DNA from: an uncultured Spirochaetaceae bacterium
GTDB lineage: Bacteria > Spirochaetota > Spirochaetia > Sphaerochaetales > Sphaerochaetaceae
DNA length: 64,000 nucleotides
Reading direction: 5' to 3'
Assembly: GCA_944388955.1 (NCBI GenBank)
Contig: CALXKJ010000009.1
Location: 26,686-90,685, forward strand
In this document: positions 1 through 9,161 of the stretch, one piece after another
Layout: each line of letters begins with the position of its first letter
Position numbering within the stretch: position 1 is the first letter of the stretch
Program-made: the position numbers and the translations under genes
The notes under the pieces: model-generated
Told to the model about the DNA's origin: nothing
The model's input: the letters and a program-made list of their open reading frames with translations, nothing else
Database searches by the model: none

Positions 1-166
1 AACAGTGGCAGTCAGTGCCGCATCGATTCTGGACGTAATCTTCAACGCTGTATTCGGGAAGGCAATCGATACATTCGGTTACGGCTCATCAATGCCTGTC
101 CTGCTTGCGGCACTCGCAATTGCGGCAGTGCTCATGGCACTCTGCGACATAAAGAAGAAAGCATGA
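1..166 (+). CDS. C-terminal end of a membrane transporter (partial)
   Basis: The window opens inside a reading frame that runs from base 2 to a TGA at 164-166. The 54 visible residues hold two hydrophobic stretches separated by a short polar turn and end in a basic tail (DIKKKA), which is how the last two helices of many MFS-type permeases look. The family assignment is an inference from this tail alone; the substrate cannot be told. A strong hairpin follows directly, so this is the last gene of its transcript. Confidence 0.5.
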   Translation, partial: TVAVSAASILDVIFNAVFGKAIDTFGYGSSMPVLLAALAIAAVLMALCDIKKKA

Positions 167-185
167 GCTACTGAGAGTATTTCAA

Positions 186-220
186 AGAGCGGCACCTCCT
201 GAAAAGGTGCCGTTCTCATT
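186..220 (+). terminator. Rho-independent terminator after the transporter
   Basis: Bases 186-197 pair with 205-216 in a 12-bp stem with one G-U pair and a 7-nt loop, followed by a short T-rich stretch (CATTTTC). It lies 20 bases after the stop codon at 166. Confidence 0.7.
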
Positions 221-271
221 TTCAATGACTTTATTTGTCTTTCCGACGATACCAGTAAATTGTGGGTGAAA

Positions 272-445
272 TCATATCTGCTCATCTGACATTGATTCAG
301 TTTCAGGATGATAGAATATGACAACGAATCCTGATTTCTGCACATCGAACTCACATCTGCAGTTGCTTTCATTGCATGCATCAACGATACGCTTTAGCCC
401 TGTACCGAAGTTACTAATGTCCTTCGTACTAGAGAAGCGATAGTA
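272..445 (-). pseudogene. Remnant of an AAA_4 / HATPase_c_4 ATP-binding protein
   Basis: Read on the minus strand, the frame from 445 down to the TGA at 272-274 has no start codon but carries the motif FGTGLKRIVDAC followed by SGFVVIFYHPE. This matches the C-terminal end of the HATPase_c_4 domain found in AlbA_2/AAA_4 'RecG-like' DNA-binding proteins, where FGTGI.RI is highly conserved. An in-frame stop lies just upstream (446-448), and a neighbouring frame continues with a sequence ending RKSQMLSNTIAS, suggesting a frameshift. It is a decayed end of a gene, not an active one. A second remnant of the same family lies at 24276-24734. Confidence 0.6.
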
Positions 446-499
446 TTACTCAGCATTTGGCTTTTACGTCGATTATCGTCATTTATATTCCATTTTCTA

Positions 500-3400
500 T
501 CAGAATTTCACTCTCAGTGTGCTTCCCTGCGCTCTGCTCTTCTCCACAAGAATCTGCTTATCCACTTTCTCCTTAAGCTCCACGACATGTGAGATGACAC
601 CTACAAGCCGACCTCCGGTCGCGAGTGAGGAGAGCACAGAGACTGCTGAGCGGAGCGAGTCCTCATCAAGAGTGCCAAAACCTTCGTCGACAAACATCGT
701 CTCAATCTTCACAGCTCCGGCATTCGCCTGGATTTCCTCAGATAACCCCAGAGCAAGAGCAAGCGATGCCTTGAATGTCTCACCCCCGGAAAGCGTTGCC
801 GCTGGCCGTATCTTTGATGTGAAATGATCCATCACATCGATATCAAGTCCCATCTTCTGTCCTTTGCTACGGGCTTTATCGCTTCTCTCCATCTCATACT
901 GCTGGTCTGTCATAGCAAGAAGCTTGCTATTAGCACGGCGTAGGATTCTATCGAGATATCTTGTCTGCACGTACGTCTCAAGTGAGAGCTTATTCTCACC
1001 GCTGAGAGTACCATTAGCAACATCAGAAAGCTCCTGAAGCATCGCCCATTTCTCTCTTAGCGCGTTGCCCTTCTCTTCAATCTCGTCGTATCGCCGTATA
1101 GCACTCTCAATGCTTTTGAGGTGTACATTGCAATCTGTTTTCCTCTTCTCAAGCTCTCTGACTGTTTCTTCCAGTTCCGCAGCGTCATTTCTGAGGCTAT
1201 CGATATCATAATCGGGGATTGCGGATATCTGCTTCCTGACCTCCGCTATGCTTCCCTCCGCGGAGGCTTTCATCGTGATAGCATCATTCAGTCCATCTGT
1301 GGCACTCTGAATACTGTTCTCAAGCCTTGTCGCATGCTCTTTGAGAGCGGAAAGCCTTTCTTCCGCCTCTCTTTTGCTTTCAAATAACAGCTGTGACCTG
1401 AGCTTTTCCTTCTCGCTCTCCTTCATCGCGATTTCTTTCAAGAGGATTTTCACTGCTGTATCAGCTTCACTTTTCTGCACCTTGAGATTCTCTATATTAT
1501 TCATAAGCTCTGCATTTCTTTCTGCAAGCTTAGCCGCATTCTCCTTATCTTTGCGTAAGGACATGATTTTCCCATCAGATGATGTCTTCTCTTCCTTGAG
1601 AATCTCATATGACGAGGAGAAATCATCAGTTTTTATACCGATAGCCTCCGCCATCTTCCTGATTTCATCCTCAAGCTTATCCATCTGCCCTTTATAATGC
1701 TCTATCGAAGCACCTGCGGCACTTTTATCAGCAGCAAGCGATGAAATCTTTTCAGAAAGACTGGAAAGCTTTTCTTCAATATTCCCAAGTGCATCCGTGA
1801 GTTCTGACTTCTGCTTGAAAGCTTTTTCCGAGTCTTCCACAAGATGGGAGATCTCTGAGAGAATCACAGTAATTTCCTTGTCCCTGATTGCCGGAGGAAG
1901 TATATTCCTATGCTTCTTTATATCCTCTTTCAGCATCTCTATAGAGCCTGCAATCCTGCCGTTCTCACTTTCGGCACGCTGAGCATCAGAAGCCGCTTTC
2001 CTCTCTGCTCTTTCCGCATCCTCAAGATCTTCCTTCGTGTATGCCTTCCCATCTGAAACAGCAGGAGATGGATGGTGGATAGAGCCGCATACAGGGCAAG
2101 GCTTACCTTCCTCAAGATTCCTTGCAAGCGATGCCGCGCCATTAAGGTAATAAGACGCGATCATCGCGGAATGCTCATCGCGCTTTGCTTTCAGCGTTTC
2201 CACATAACTTCTCAGTCTCCCTTCAGCTTCCGCTTTCTCGTTCTGCTTTGTCTTCAGTGCAGATAACGCTTTATCGAGCAAGGAAGCGGTTTCAGAGAGC
2301 GCCTTCGCTTCCTCCTGCCTTTTCTCTACACCATCAAGAGATGAAAGCTTCCTTTCAATGTCACTCTTTTTATTGAGATATGCTTTTCTATCCTCTTCCA
2401 GTGATTTCTCATCAGTTTCTATCATTGAAAGCTTTTCAGCTGTCTTCCTGAGATTATCCGCAGCTGTATCGCACTCATTTATAACCTTTGAAAGCCTTTC
2501 GAAAGCACCAAGCTGCTCCCTGATTCTGTAATTTCTCTCAGTCTCAGCTTCAAGCCGTGACTGTGTATCAGCAAGGCGCAGAGCTTCCTGCTGCACGTTC
2601 TGAAGCTCAGCGCTCTTCTTCTCTATATCATGAAAGGCCTTTTCAGACTCTTCTGCTCTCTTTCTCTTCTCTTCAATCCTTGCATCGATATCCTTCAGTA
2701 TCCTCTCTTCTTCCTCATAGGCAGGAAGGGCTTTACTGAGACTGGCAATCTCAAGAAGCGCGTTATCCTTTTCCTTGCGATACTCAGGGATTCTATCGGC
2801 TTCAGCTTTCGCCTCTTCCACTTTCCGCAGTATCGTCTCCACCTCCGCCTCTTTCTTGGCGAGGCCTGCCTTCAGGTTCTCCTTCTTCTGCCATTCAGAT
2901 ATGGCCTCATCCACTTTCCTTTTCTTCTCCGAGCACTCATTGAATGCGGACGCTGCTTTTGCGGATGCTTCTTCTGCCTCCTCTCTGATGCCATCAAGGA
3001 TCTCTTTGATATCTTCCGTGATGATATCCTTATGCTTCGCTTCCTCAAGAGCCCCATACCACGCTGAATCCTCAGAAATGGATATGGATGCTATAATCGC
3101 CTTCTCACCGATACCGATAGCGGCATACGCATCTCTGGCTTTCTTCGCTTTCTCTGATAGCAGATTCTGCAATTCACCATAGCTGTCAGTATTGAAGATC
3201 TTCTTGAAAAGCATACGCTTCTCATCAGTCTTCGAGATGAGGAATCTGCTGAACTTCCCCTGCGCGAGCATGACAATCTGGGCAAACTGCTCAGCTGTCA
3301 TACCGACAATCTCGATAACCTTCCTATTCACCTGATCGGTTTTCGTCAGAACACTTCCATCAGGAAGATAGAAGGAAACCGAGGCTGGCTCTGCAATCAT

Positions 3401-3724
3401 TCCATCTCCGCGCTTTCTTGGACGCAGCTGCATTGGAGAGCGTTTTATCGTGTACTGATTACCTTTTTCCGAGAAGACAAGCTCAACGCTTGTTGGAGTA
3501 TCATCAGAAGCCCACTGGCATCTCATCAGGGCTGCATCTCTATTCTCTTCCGCTGTCGTGACACCGAAAAGTGCATAGGAGAGCGCATCGAAGAGCGTGG
3601 TCTTCCCAGATCCCGTTGCTCCTGAAATAAGATAAAGCCCTTCTTCTCCGAAGAGGGAGAAATCAATGGTGGTTCTATCTTTAAATGGTCCGAATGCCGT
3701 GACAGTAAGTTTCCTAGGTCTCAT
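500..3724 (-). CDS. sbcC: SbcC, ATPase subunit of the SbcCD nuclease
   Basis: SMC/Rad50-like ATPase of 1074 residues that works with SbcD to open hairpins and process DNA ends in the cytoplasm. The N-terminus has the Walker A motif GATGSGKTT near residue 35. Two long coiled-coil arms rich in Glu, Lys and Ala flank a zinc hook, CPVC at residues 543-546. The C-terminal lobe has the ABC signature LSGGE near 978 and the Walker B/D-loop VDEGFGTLDED near 1012. Length and layout are typical of the family. Its start overlaps the sbcD stop by four bases (ATGA type), which implies translational coupling. No sign of damage. Confidence 0.97.
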   Translation of the reverse strand: MRPRKLTVTAFGPFKDRTTIDFSLFGEEGLYLISGATGSGKTTLFDALSYALFGVTTAEENRDAALMRCQWASDDTPTSVELVFSEKGNQYTIKRSPMQLRPRKRGDGMIAEPASVSFYLPDGSVLTKTDQVNRKVIEIVGMTAEQFAQIVMLAQGKFSRFLISKTDEKRMLFKKIFNTDSYGELQNLLSEKAKKARDAYAAIGIGEKAIIASISISEDSAWYGALEEAKHKDIITEDIKEILDGIREEAEEASAKAASAFNECSEKKRKVDEAISEWQKKENLKAGLAKKEAEVETILRKVEEAKAEADRIPEYRKEKDNALLEIASLSKALPAYEEEERILKDIDARIEEKRKRAEESEKAFHDIEKKSAELQNVQQEALRLADTQSRLEAETERNYRIREQLGAFERLSKVINECDTAADNLRKTAEKLSMIETDEKSLEEDRKAYLNKKSDIERKLSSLDGVEKRQEEAKALSETASLLDKALSALKTKQNEKAEAEGRLRSYVETLKAKRDEHSAMIASYYLNGAASLARNLEEGKPCPVCGSIHHPSPAVSDGKAYTKEDLEDAERAERKAASDAQRAESENGRIAGSIEMLKEDIKKHRNILPPAIRDKEITVILSEISHLVEDSEKAFKQKSELTDALGNIEEKLSSLSEKISSLAADKSAAGASIEHYKGQMDKLEDEIRKMAEAIGIKTDDFSSSYEILKEEKTSSDGKIMSLRKDKENAAKLAERNAELMNNIENLKVQKSEADTAVKILLKEIAMKESEKEKLRSQLLFESKREAEERLSALKEHATRLENSIQSATDGLNDAITMKASAEGSIAEVRKQISAIPDYDIDSLRNDAAELEETVRELEKRKTDCNVHLKSIESAIRRYDEIEEKGNALREKWAMLQELSDVANGTLSGENKLSLETYVQTRYLDRILRRANSKLLAMTDQQYEMERSDKARSKGQKMGLDIDVMDHFTSKIRPAATLSGGETFKASLALALGLSEEIQANAGAVKIETMFVDEGFGTLDEDSLRSAVSVLSSLATGGRLVGVISHVVELKEKVDKQILVEKSRAQGSTLRVKF

Positions 3725-4830
3725 GCATCACCCCATATTTCCCTGATAGACTCATCAAGAACCGCTTTCTGCTCATCGCTCATCTTCTTTCTTGTCATCA
3801 TCTCAAAGAGCTCGGCAAAATACTCATCTGGCGTCCTTTCACTCTCGTCGCCACCGATGACTATAGAATCAGAGAAAGATCTTGTGCGCGCGTTGTCATA
3901 CTCAAGTGATAGAAAGCGTGGAAACAGAGCACTTAGTGAGGAGAGAGCGTCAGGGATATCACGCTCATCAGTGAGAATGACGTGCACGTAATCATCAGTG
4001 CTCCCACCCGACATAATCTCCGAAAAGCTTCCTTTCCTTATAACCACATCATGAAGCGGCTTCAGCTTTATCTCCTCGATATCCAGAGAGCCATCGTCTG
4101 AGATTTTCCCATAGAGCACGACCTTCCCCTCGCGTTCAGCAACTGAGTACTTAAGCATCGAGCCTGAGTATCTGACGCTCTTCACTCCAACAGGCTGAGC
4201 TCTATGAATGTGTCCCAATGCCACATAATCAAAGGAAGAGAAGACCGAGGATGGAATTGGCGTCTCTCCTCCTATTGATACATCCTCGCTTCCTCCTGTT
4301 ACCGCACCAAGCACCGCCTGATGAGCAACAAGCACGTTGATACGCTCCTCATCGATAGACACAGAATCAAGGACGAGTTTTATCGCATCACTGAGGGATT
4401 CTATGGGATTATCAGGGAAATAACGTCTCACGTCTGCTATGCGGATATATGGCAGCATGTAGATATCACTATTGCCAATTGAGCGCTTCTCCAGCACCCC
4501 GCTGAATCTTCCCTGAATATGAAGACCGGATTTATCCACGATATTGCTAAGGTATGAAAGCTTCTCTCCCGGGTCATGATTGCCTGCAATGACAAAAATC
4601 TCACTGCTGCCTGATTGAAGCCTTTCAAGAAAACCGCTAAGGAGTGCCGTTGACTCCTCCGCAGGATTTATTCTGTCATATACATCCCCGGCGATGAACA
4701 CAGCATCGGGCTTACGCTTCTCTATGATGGACTCCAGCTCCCTCAGCATATATTCCTGGTCATCATGAAGCTCATACCCTGAGAGTCTTTTCCCGATATG
4801 CAGATCTGAAATATGAATGAAACTGAGCAT
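3721..4830 (-). CDS. sbcD: SbcD, nuclease subunit of SbcCD
   Basis: Calcineurin-like metallophosphoesterase of 369 residues. The metal-binding motifs appear in the right order: ISDLHIG near residue 8, GDVYDR near 48, GNHD near 83 and GHIHRAQ near 206. This is the Mn2+-dependent exo/endonuclease partner of SbcC. The ATG at 4828-4830 has an AGAGGAG ribosome site just ahead. The gene overlaps sbcC and follows the SIMPL-domain gene by 37 bases, so it may be read from the same mrp-nudix-SIMPL transcript. Confidence 0.96.
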   Translation of the reverse strand: MLSFIHISDLHIGKRLSGYELHDDQEYMLRELESIIEKRKPDAVFIAGDVYDRINPAEESTALLSGFLERLQSGSSEIFVIAGNHDPGEKLSYLSNIVDKSGLHIQGRFSGVLEKRSIGNSDIYMLPYIRIADVRRYFPDNPIESLSDAIKLVLDSVSIDEERINVLVAHQAVLGAVTGGSEDVSIGGETPIPSSVFSSFDYVALGHIHRAQPVGVKSVRYSGSMLKYSVAEREGKVVLYGKISDDGSLDIEEIKLKPLHDVVIRKGSFSEIMSGGSTDDYVHVILTDERDIPDALSSLSALFPRFLSLEYDNARTRSFSDSIVIGGDESERTPDEYFAELFEMMTRKKMSDEQKAVLDESIREIWGDA

Positions 4831-4867
4831 CCTCTCCTCTATTGCATGAAAACCCTGTCACAGTTTT

Positions 4868-5563
4868 CTATCTGCTTAGGCTATAAACCACATGCACTTC
4901 ATCGCTTATGGAGATATCTCCAGGATAGTACTCGAGGCTGTCGGAAAGAGGAGCGGAAGCTTCAGCCATCGCGTAAAGCCTTGTTGTGCCATATGAAGAT
5001 GACGGGGATGAATCGGAGATGGAAATCAGATCACCGAGTACATAACCTGCCGCGTTTGCATATACACTGGCTTTGTCATGAGCGTCATGCACGGCAAGAG
5101 ACCTTGCCTTCATTCTCTCCACATCCTTGTTCTCCTTGTCTGCAACGATATTGCCAATTTCGATTCCATCGATACCCGAGACACTCTGGAAAAGAGCACC
5201 AGCGGTATCTACAGTGCGGAGAATGATATCAAGGGAATAGACACATCTCTGACCTGTAAGGATGCTTTCACCATCCTTCCACGAGTACTCCGGAGACACG
5301 GAAATGCGTGATGTAGAGATATCATCATCAGCAACACCGTTTTCCTTCAGTATCAGAATAGCCTCGTTTATCATCCCGGAAGCGATTGTCCCTGCCTCAT
5401 CCGTGGTCGGTGACAGCGCGGAAGCTGTGACAGAGAAACGGAGGAAATCCGGCTCCATCATCACAGTCGCACTTCCAGTGACAGACACTGTCGCTGTATC
5501 ATCCACAGTCGCACAGGAGACAGCAAGGAAAAGAGCAAGAGTATAGACAAGGAGTCTTTTCAT
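4868..5563 (-). CDS. SIMPL-domain (DUF541) lipoprotein
   Basis: A 231-residue exported protein. The N-terminal signal peptide ends in the lipobox LAVSC, so Cys17 is the likely lipidation site and the protein is probably anchored in the envelope. The mature part starts with a VSVTGSATVMMEPD-type strand and ends with a DEVHVVYSLS strand, the standard beginning and end of the SIMPL/DUF541 fold (YggE, BP26). Family members are tied to oxidative stress or assemble periplasmic rings; the biochemical role is unsettled. The AGAGGG ribosome site lies 6 bases before the ATG, and only one base separates it from the nudix stop. Confidence 0.85.
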   Translation of the reverse strand: MKRLLVYTLALFLAVSCATVDDTATVSVTGSATVMMEPDFLRFSVTASALSPTTDEAGTIASGMINEAILILKENGVADDDISTSRISVSPEYSWKDGESILTGQRCVYSLDIILRTVDTAGALFQSVSGIDGIEIGNIVADKENKDVERMKARSLAVHDAHDKASVYANAAGYVLGDLISISDSSPSSSYGTTRLYAMAEASAPLSDSLEYYPGDISISDEVHVVYSLSR

Positions 5564-5564
5564 A

Positions 5565-6146
5565 TTACCCTCTGAGCTTCAGCTCTGGATGGCTCTCTGC
5601 ATAGCGCATGAAGAAACCGATGGCCATCATCATGATGCCATTGTCATAAATACCTGTGCCCATGTCTCTGATAACATCCTCCACAGGTACTTCCACGACA
5701 TCGATAGTCTCATCGGGATCAAGTGACTGCTCACTCACTTTCTCTATATCAGTAACAAGGAAGAAAGACTGTCTATTCGTCATGAACGCATTATTCGGAC
5801 ACACACACCCAAGCTCAGTGAATGTCCCTCTTATACCAGTCTCCTCCATCAGCTCACGTTTGGCAGCATGAAGGGCCTCTTCGCCTTTCTCCACAAGACC
5901 TGCAGGAAATTCCCTTGTTATCGACTCAGAGCCATGCCGGAACTGCTCTTCCATGATGAAATATGGTTTACCATCCTTCAGGAACCATGGTATGGCTACA
6001 ATCCAATCGGGACTTACAATACTCACAAAATCACCTTCTCTGCCGTCTGGTGCCCTTCTATGAGCCATGACAACATCGAAAATCCTCGTCTTGTAAGCCT
6101 CGGTGACGGATTCTGTTATCCACATCAGTTTCTTTTCATCAGCCAT
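5565..6146 (-). CDS. NUDIX hydrolase (ADP-ribose pyrophosphatase-like)
   Basis: A 193-residue protein from the ATG at 6146, chosen because GAGGAAG lies just upstream; a longer frame reaching 6215 would run far into mrp. The Nudix box appears as GEEALHAAKRELMEETGI, with the AGLVEKGE lead-in, and the order of residues fits the ADP-ribose/NDP-sugar pyrophosphatase subgroup. Such enzymes split nucleoside diphosphates linked to another moiety. Its first bases overlap the mrp stop (6139), so translation is probably coupled. The exact substrate is not visible in the sequence. Confidence 0.88.
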   Translation of the reverse strand: MADEKKLMWITESVTEAYKTRIFDVVMAHRRAPDGREGDFVSIVSPDWIVAIPWFLKDGKPYFIMEEQFRHGSESITREFPAGLVEKGEEALHAAKRELMEETGIRGTFTELGCVCPNNAFMTNRQSFFLVTDIEKVSEQSLDPDETIDVVEVPVEDVIRDMGTGIYDNGIMMMAIGFFMRYAESHPELKLRG

Positions 6147-7065
6147 TGTACTTCCTCGATGGGCAGTTTGACGTGCAATGCGCACATGCGGAAGGCTTGC
6201 ATGACGGAGTGCCAAGGAATGAAGTATCCCTTGAAGTCGAACATGCAGTACCGTTGTTTATCTCATTTGCGATTGCCTTGAGAGCCTCTGCTGAAGGATG
6301 AACACCTGGCTCTGTAATCCACTCCTTTCCAGCATCCTCTGCATCCGGCAGTCCAGCTTCCATTGGAATAGCACCAAGGAATGGCACATGCATATCCTGG
6401 CACATCTTCTTTCCACCGCCTTTACCGAAGATAGGAATCTCATGCTGGCAATATGGGCAGATAAGCCCTGACATGTTCTCAACAACACCGATTATAGCCA
6501 CTCCGAGCTTTCGTGAGAAATTGACGGAGCGCCGGGCATCCAGAACAGCAACCTCCTGCGGGGTTGTGACGATAATGGAGCCTGTGAGTTCCGGGATTGA
6601 CTGGCATATCGTGAGCTGCTCGTCACCAGTTCCAGGAGGTGTATCGATAAGAAGGTAATCCAGCTCACCCCACTCCACATCACCAAGGAACTGACGTATG
6701 GCGCTATTCTTGAGACTTCCCCTCCAGATAACAGGGGAATCAGGATCCTCAAGAGCAAAAGCAAGCGACATGACCTTGAGATTCTCCCGAGGGCTTACAG
6801 GAATGAATGTGTGACCATCCTCGCTCTGCAGCTCAGCATTGCGGCAGCCGAACATAACCGCAACATTAGGGCCATGAAGATCTGTATCGAGAACACCGAC
6901 ACGGCATCCCATATCAACAAGAGCATTCGCAAGATTTACAGTAACCGTAGTCTTGCCAACACCGCCTTTGCCGCTCATTATCATGATCTTGCGGCCTATC
7001 TTATCCATGCGCTCGCGTATTCTCAGCGTCTGCGCCTCATATTCATCCATATGATTATCAGCCAT
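6139..7065 (-). CDS. mrp: Mrp/NBP35-family iron-sulfur carrier ATPase
   Basis: P-loop ATPase of 308 residues from the ATG at 7065, which has AGGAG seven bases upstream; the frame itself is open to 7137. The deviant Walker A SGKGGVGKTT lies near residue 29. The CPYC motif in GLICPYC is the conserved pair of cysteines that bridges a [4Fe-4S] cluster in Mrp dimers. The family loads Fe-S clusters onto target proteins. Unusually, the last 25 residues hold a further cysteine cluster (CKPSACAHCTSNC), an extra potential metal or cluster site. First gene of the mrp-nudix-SIMPL-sbcDC run. Confidence 0.9.
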   Translation of the reverse strand: MADNHMDEYEAQTLRIRERMDKIGRKIMIMSGKGGVGKTTVTVNLANALVDMGCRVGVLDTDLHGPNVAVMFGCRNAELQSEDGHTFIPVSPRENLKVMSLAFALEDPDSPVIWRGSLKNSAIRQFLGDVEWGELDYLLIDTPPGTGDEQLTICQSIPELTGSIIVTTPQEVAVLDARRSVNFSRKLGVAIIGVVENMSGLICPYCQHEIPIFGKGGGKKMCQDMHVPFLGAIPMEAGLPDAEDAGKEWITEPGVHPSAEALKAIANEINNGTACSTSRDTSFLGTPSCKPSACAHCTSNCPSRKYNG

Positions 7066-7107
7066 AATAAACTCCTGACTTACTGAATATAGCACAAGAA
7101 GCAGAAA

Positions 7108-7129
7108 ACGGCTGTAGACGCACAGCCAT
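7108..7129 (-). terminator. Possible weak terminator between isomerase and mrp
   Basis: On the minus strand GGCTGT (7110-7115) pairs with ACAGCC (7122-7127) over a 6-nt loop and is followed by GTTTTCTG. The stem is short and the U run poor, so termination would be partial at best. It lies between the stop at 7141 and the mrp ribosome site. Confidence 0.35.
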
Positions 7130-7140
7130 TTCCGCAAATA

Positions 7141-7995
7141 CTATTTCCAGCCTATTCTATCAAGAAGAGAAAGCAGGGAATCATGAGCAAGCGTAAATGC
7201 TTCTGTACCCGTAAGCTTTCTCCCATTCTTCATCGAACTTCCATTCTCAAGAGCGCTGAAGCCCTGGAAGTCCGCAAGATGCGGCTCGAGTGACAGGAAC
7301 CCATCATATTTCTCACCTTTGAGGATACTGAGGATTTCCTCAAGATGCCCATCCCCATAACCGGCTGGAACAACAGAGCCATCACTCCACCTCGCATCCT
7401 TGACGTGGATATACGCAATGTACTTACTGAGCATATCCCAGGCCTCAAGCGTATCCTGATGGCACTGGACGAAGTTAGCGAAATCGAAGACACCCTTGAA
7501 GTTATCTGAATAGAATCTTTCCATGATCTTCAGGCAGCGCGGTGCAATATCACCATAGATTTCCTTCTCATTCTCATGGAGAAGGACGAGATTTTCATTT
7601 GCGGCGTAAGTCACGAGCTTTTCGAGACGCCGCATGACCTCATCCTCATACTTCTCAGGATTCTCTCCCTCCGGGATGAAGAATGAGAACATTCTTATAT
7701 TCCTTGTCCCAAAGAGCTTCGCGATATCACAAGTATGGCGGAATAAATCGAAATGAGGCGCAAAATCATCACCAATGCCTATTTTTCCGATTGAGGAACC
7801 GACAGATGAAAGCTTAATGCCGGCATCGTCAAGTTTACTCTTTATCTTCTCCGCATCCGAAAGCGAATAGGAAATGAGCGGTGAGCCATCGACTCCTCTG
7901 CATTCAATCCATTCCATCCCCAGCTTCTTGATTACTTCAATCTGGGTATCAAGAGAAGCATCTATCTCATCCGCAAAACCTGAAAGCCTATACAT
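7141..7995 (-). CDS. Sugar phosphate isomerase/epimerase (TIM barrel)
   Basis: A 284-residue protein of the xylose-isomerase-like TIM-barrel superfamily (AP endonuclease 2 fold). Visible landmarks are the opening LSGFADEID, LLHENEKEIYGD and GVFDFANFVQC, the conserved IAYIHVKDAR strand, and SLEPHL with the metal-binding Glu. Members interconvert keto sugars or act on inositol derivatives. GAGGAGG precedes the ATG. It follows the oxidoreductase with a 10-base gap, so both probably act on the sugar released by the upstream glycosidases. Precise substrate unknown. Confidence 0.85.
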   Translation of the reverse strand: MYRLSGFADEIDASLDTQIEVIKKLGMEWIECRGVDGSPLISYSLSDAEKIKSKLDDAGIKLSSVGSSIGKIGIGDDFAPHFDLFRHTCDIAKLFGTRNIRMFSFFIPEGENPEKYEDEVMRRLEKLVTYAANENLVLLHENEKEIYGDIAPRCLKIMERFYSDNFKGVFDFANFVQCHQDTLEAWDMLSKYIAYIHVKDARWSDGSVVPAGYGDGHLEEILSILKGEKYDGFLSLEPHLADFQGFSALENGSSMKNGRKLTGTEAFTLAHDSLLSLLDRIGWK

Positions 7996-8005
7996 GTATT
8001 CCTCC

Positions 8006-9160
8006 TCAATATGTCCCTTCTGTGGAAAATGTTATGCCCCTGTCTTCCTTGTGCCTTGATTCCTTCCGGCGCTTATCGAGCTCGGAAAGGAATAGATCCT
8101 CGTCAAATGGTATTGTGACCGTCTTATCAAGCCAGGACGAGAGGTAAAGGGCGTTAGATAGCATAAGACCGTTTATTCCCTCATAACCGGGCGCAACAAG
8201 CTCACCATGGCCGAGAATCTTAGCGGCGAATGCGTTAATGACTGCTTTATGCTGTGGATTCTCACCTTCTATATTGATGACTTCCTCCGCGCATTCAGGC
8301 TTGTCGAAACCGCCCTTAGCTGTCACGCAGAATTCCCTCTCGTTCATCGAGAGACGATAGAGCGTAAGCCTATCATTCTCACACACAAGCTTTCCTTTTT
8401 CGAGATCGATTTCGAATCGGTTAGTGCCAGGGGCATCGCCTGTGGATGTAACGAAAACGCCAGTCGCGCCATTGGAATACTCCCAGTACGCGCTCACATC
8501 ATCCTCCACTTCTATATCGTGCCATTTACCTACGTGGCAGAACGCCCTCACGCGTTCAGGCATACCGCATATCCATGTGACAAGATCCATCTGATGCGGG
8601 CACTGGTTAAGAAGGACACCTCCACCTTCCCCATTCCATGTCGCCCTCCAAGCGCCTGAGTCATAATAAATCTGTGTCCTGTACCAATCTGTGATGATCC
8701 AGTTGACGCGCTTTATCTCACCAAGCTCGCCAGAGGATACCAAATCCTTCATCTTTATATAGAGCGGATTCGTCCGCTGGTTGAACATGATAGCAAAAAC
8801 AAGCTCAGGATGCTTTGCCGCCTCCTCGTTCATCTCCCTGACCTGCTTTGTGTAGACACCTGCGGGTTTATCTGAGAGTACATGAAGTCCATGACGAAGC
8901 GCATAGATGGCGAATTCAGGATGGAAGTAATGAGGAACCTCGATCATCACAGCTTCCACAAGCGAGCTGTCTATAAGCTCATGGCCATCCTCAAAGACGG
9001 GAACATCAGGATAGATTGATGAGAACCAGTCACGTCTCTCTTTCCTGAGATCGGCCACGCCAGCGATTTCCACTTCAGGACAGTCACCAGCCTTAATCAT
9101 ATTCACATATCCTGAGCCCATGTTCCCGAGCCCGATGATTCCAAGCTTTACTTTCCTCAT
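8006..9160 (-). CDS. Gfo/Idh/MocA family NAD(P)-dependent oxidoreductase
   Basis: A 384-residue dehydrogenase. The N-terminus has the Rossmann motif LGIIGLGNMGSGY, followed by the typical DKPAGV segment of the Gfo/Idh/MocA family (usually EKP; here DKP) and a C-terminal alpha/beta domain with the NQCPHQMDLVTWICG motif containing the catalytic His. These enzymes oxidise or epimerise sugars and inositols. A GGAGAAA ribosome site lies inside the end of the mannosidase gene, only one base away, so translation is probably coupled. Confidence 0.9.
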   Translation of the reverse strand: MRKVKLGIIGLGNMGSGYVNMIKAGDCPEVEIAGVADLRKERRDWFSSIYPDVPVFEDGHELIDSSLVEAVMIEVPHYFHPEFAIYALRHGLHVLSDKPAGVYTKQVREMNEEAAKHPELVFAIMFNQRTNPLYIKMKDLVSSGELGEIKRVNWIITDWYRTQIYYDSGAWRATWNGEGGGVLLNQCPHQMDLVTWICGMPERVRAFCHVGKWHDIEVEDDVSAYWEYSNGATGVFVTSTGDAPGTNRFEIDLEKGKLVCENDRLTLYRLSMNEREFCVTAKGGFDKPECAEEVINIEGENPQHKAVINAFAAKILGHGELVAPGYEGINGLMLSNALYLSSWLDKTVTIPFDEDLFLSELDKRRKESRHKEDRGITFSTEGTY

Positions 9161-9161
9161 T

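Noticed and set aside
79..384. Open frame of 101 codons on the minus strand
   Set aside because: It runs across the transporter end and its terminator and resembles nothing; a neighbouring frame shows real HATPase_c_4 similarity instead.
1121..3182. Several open frames on the plus strand inside sbcC
   Set aside because: They are antisense shadows of a strongly conserved coding sequence with intact motifs.
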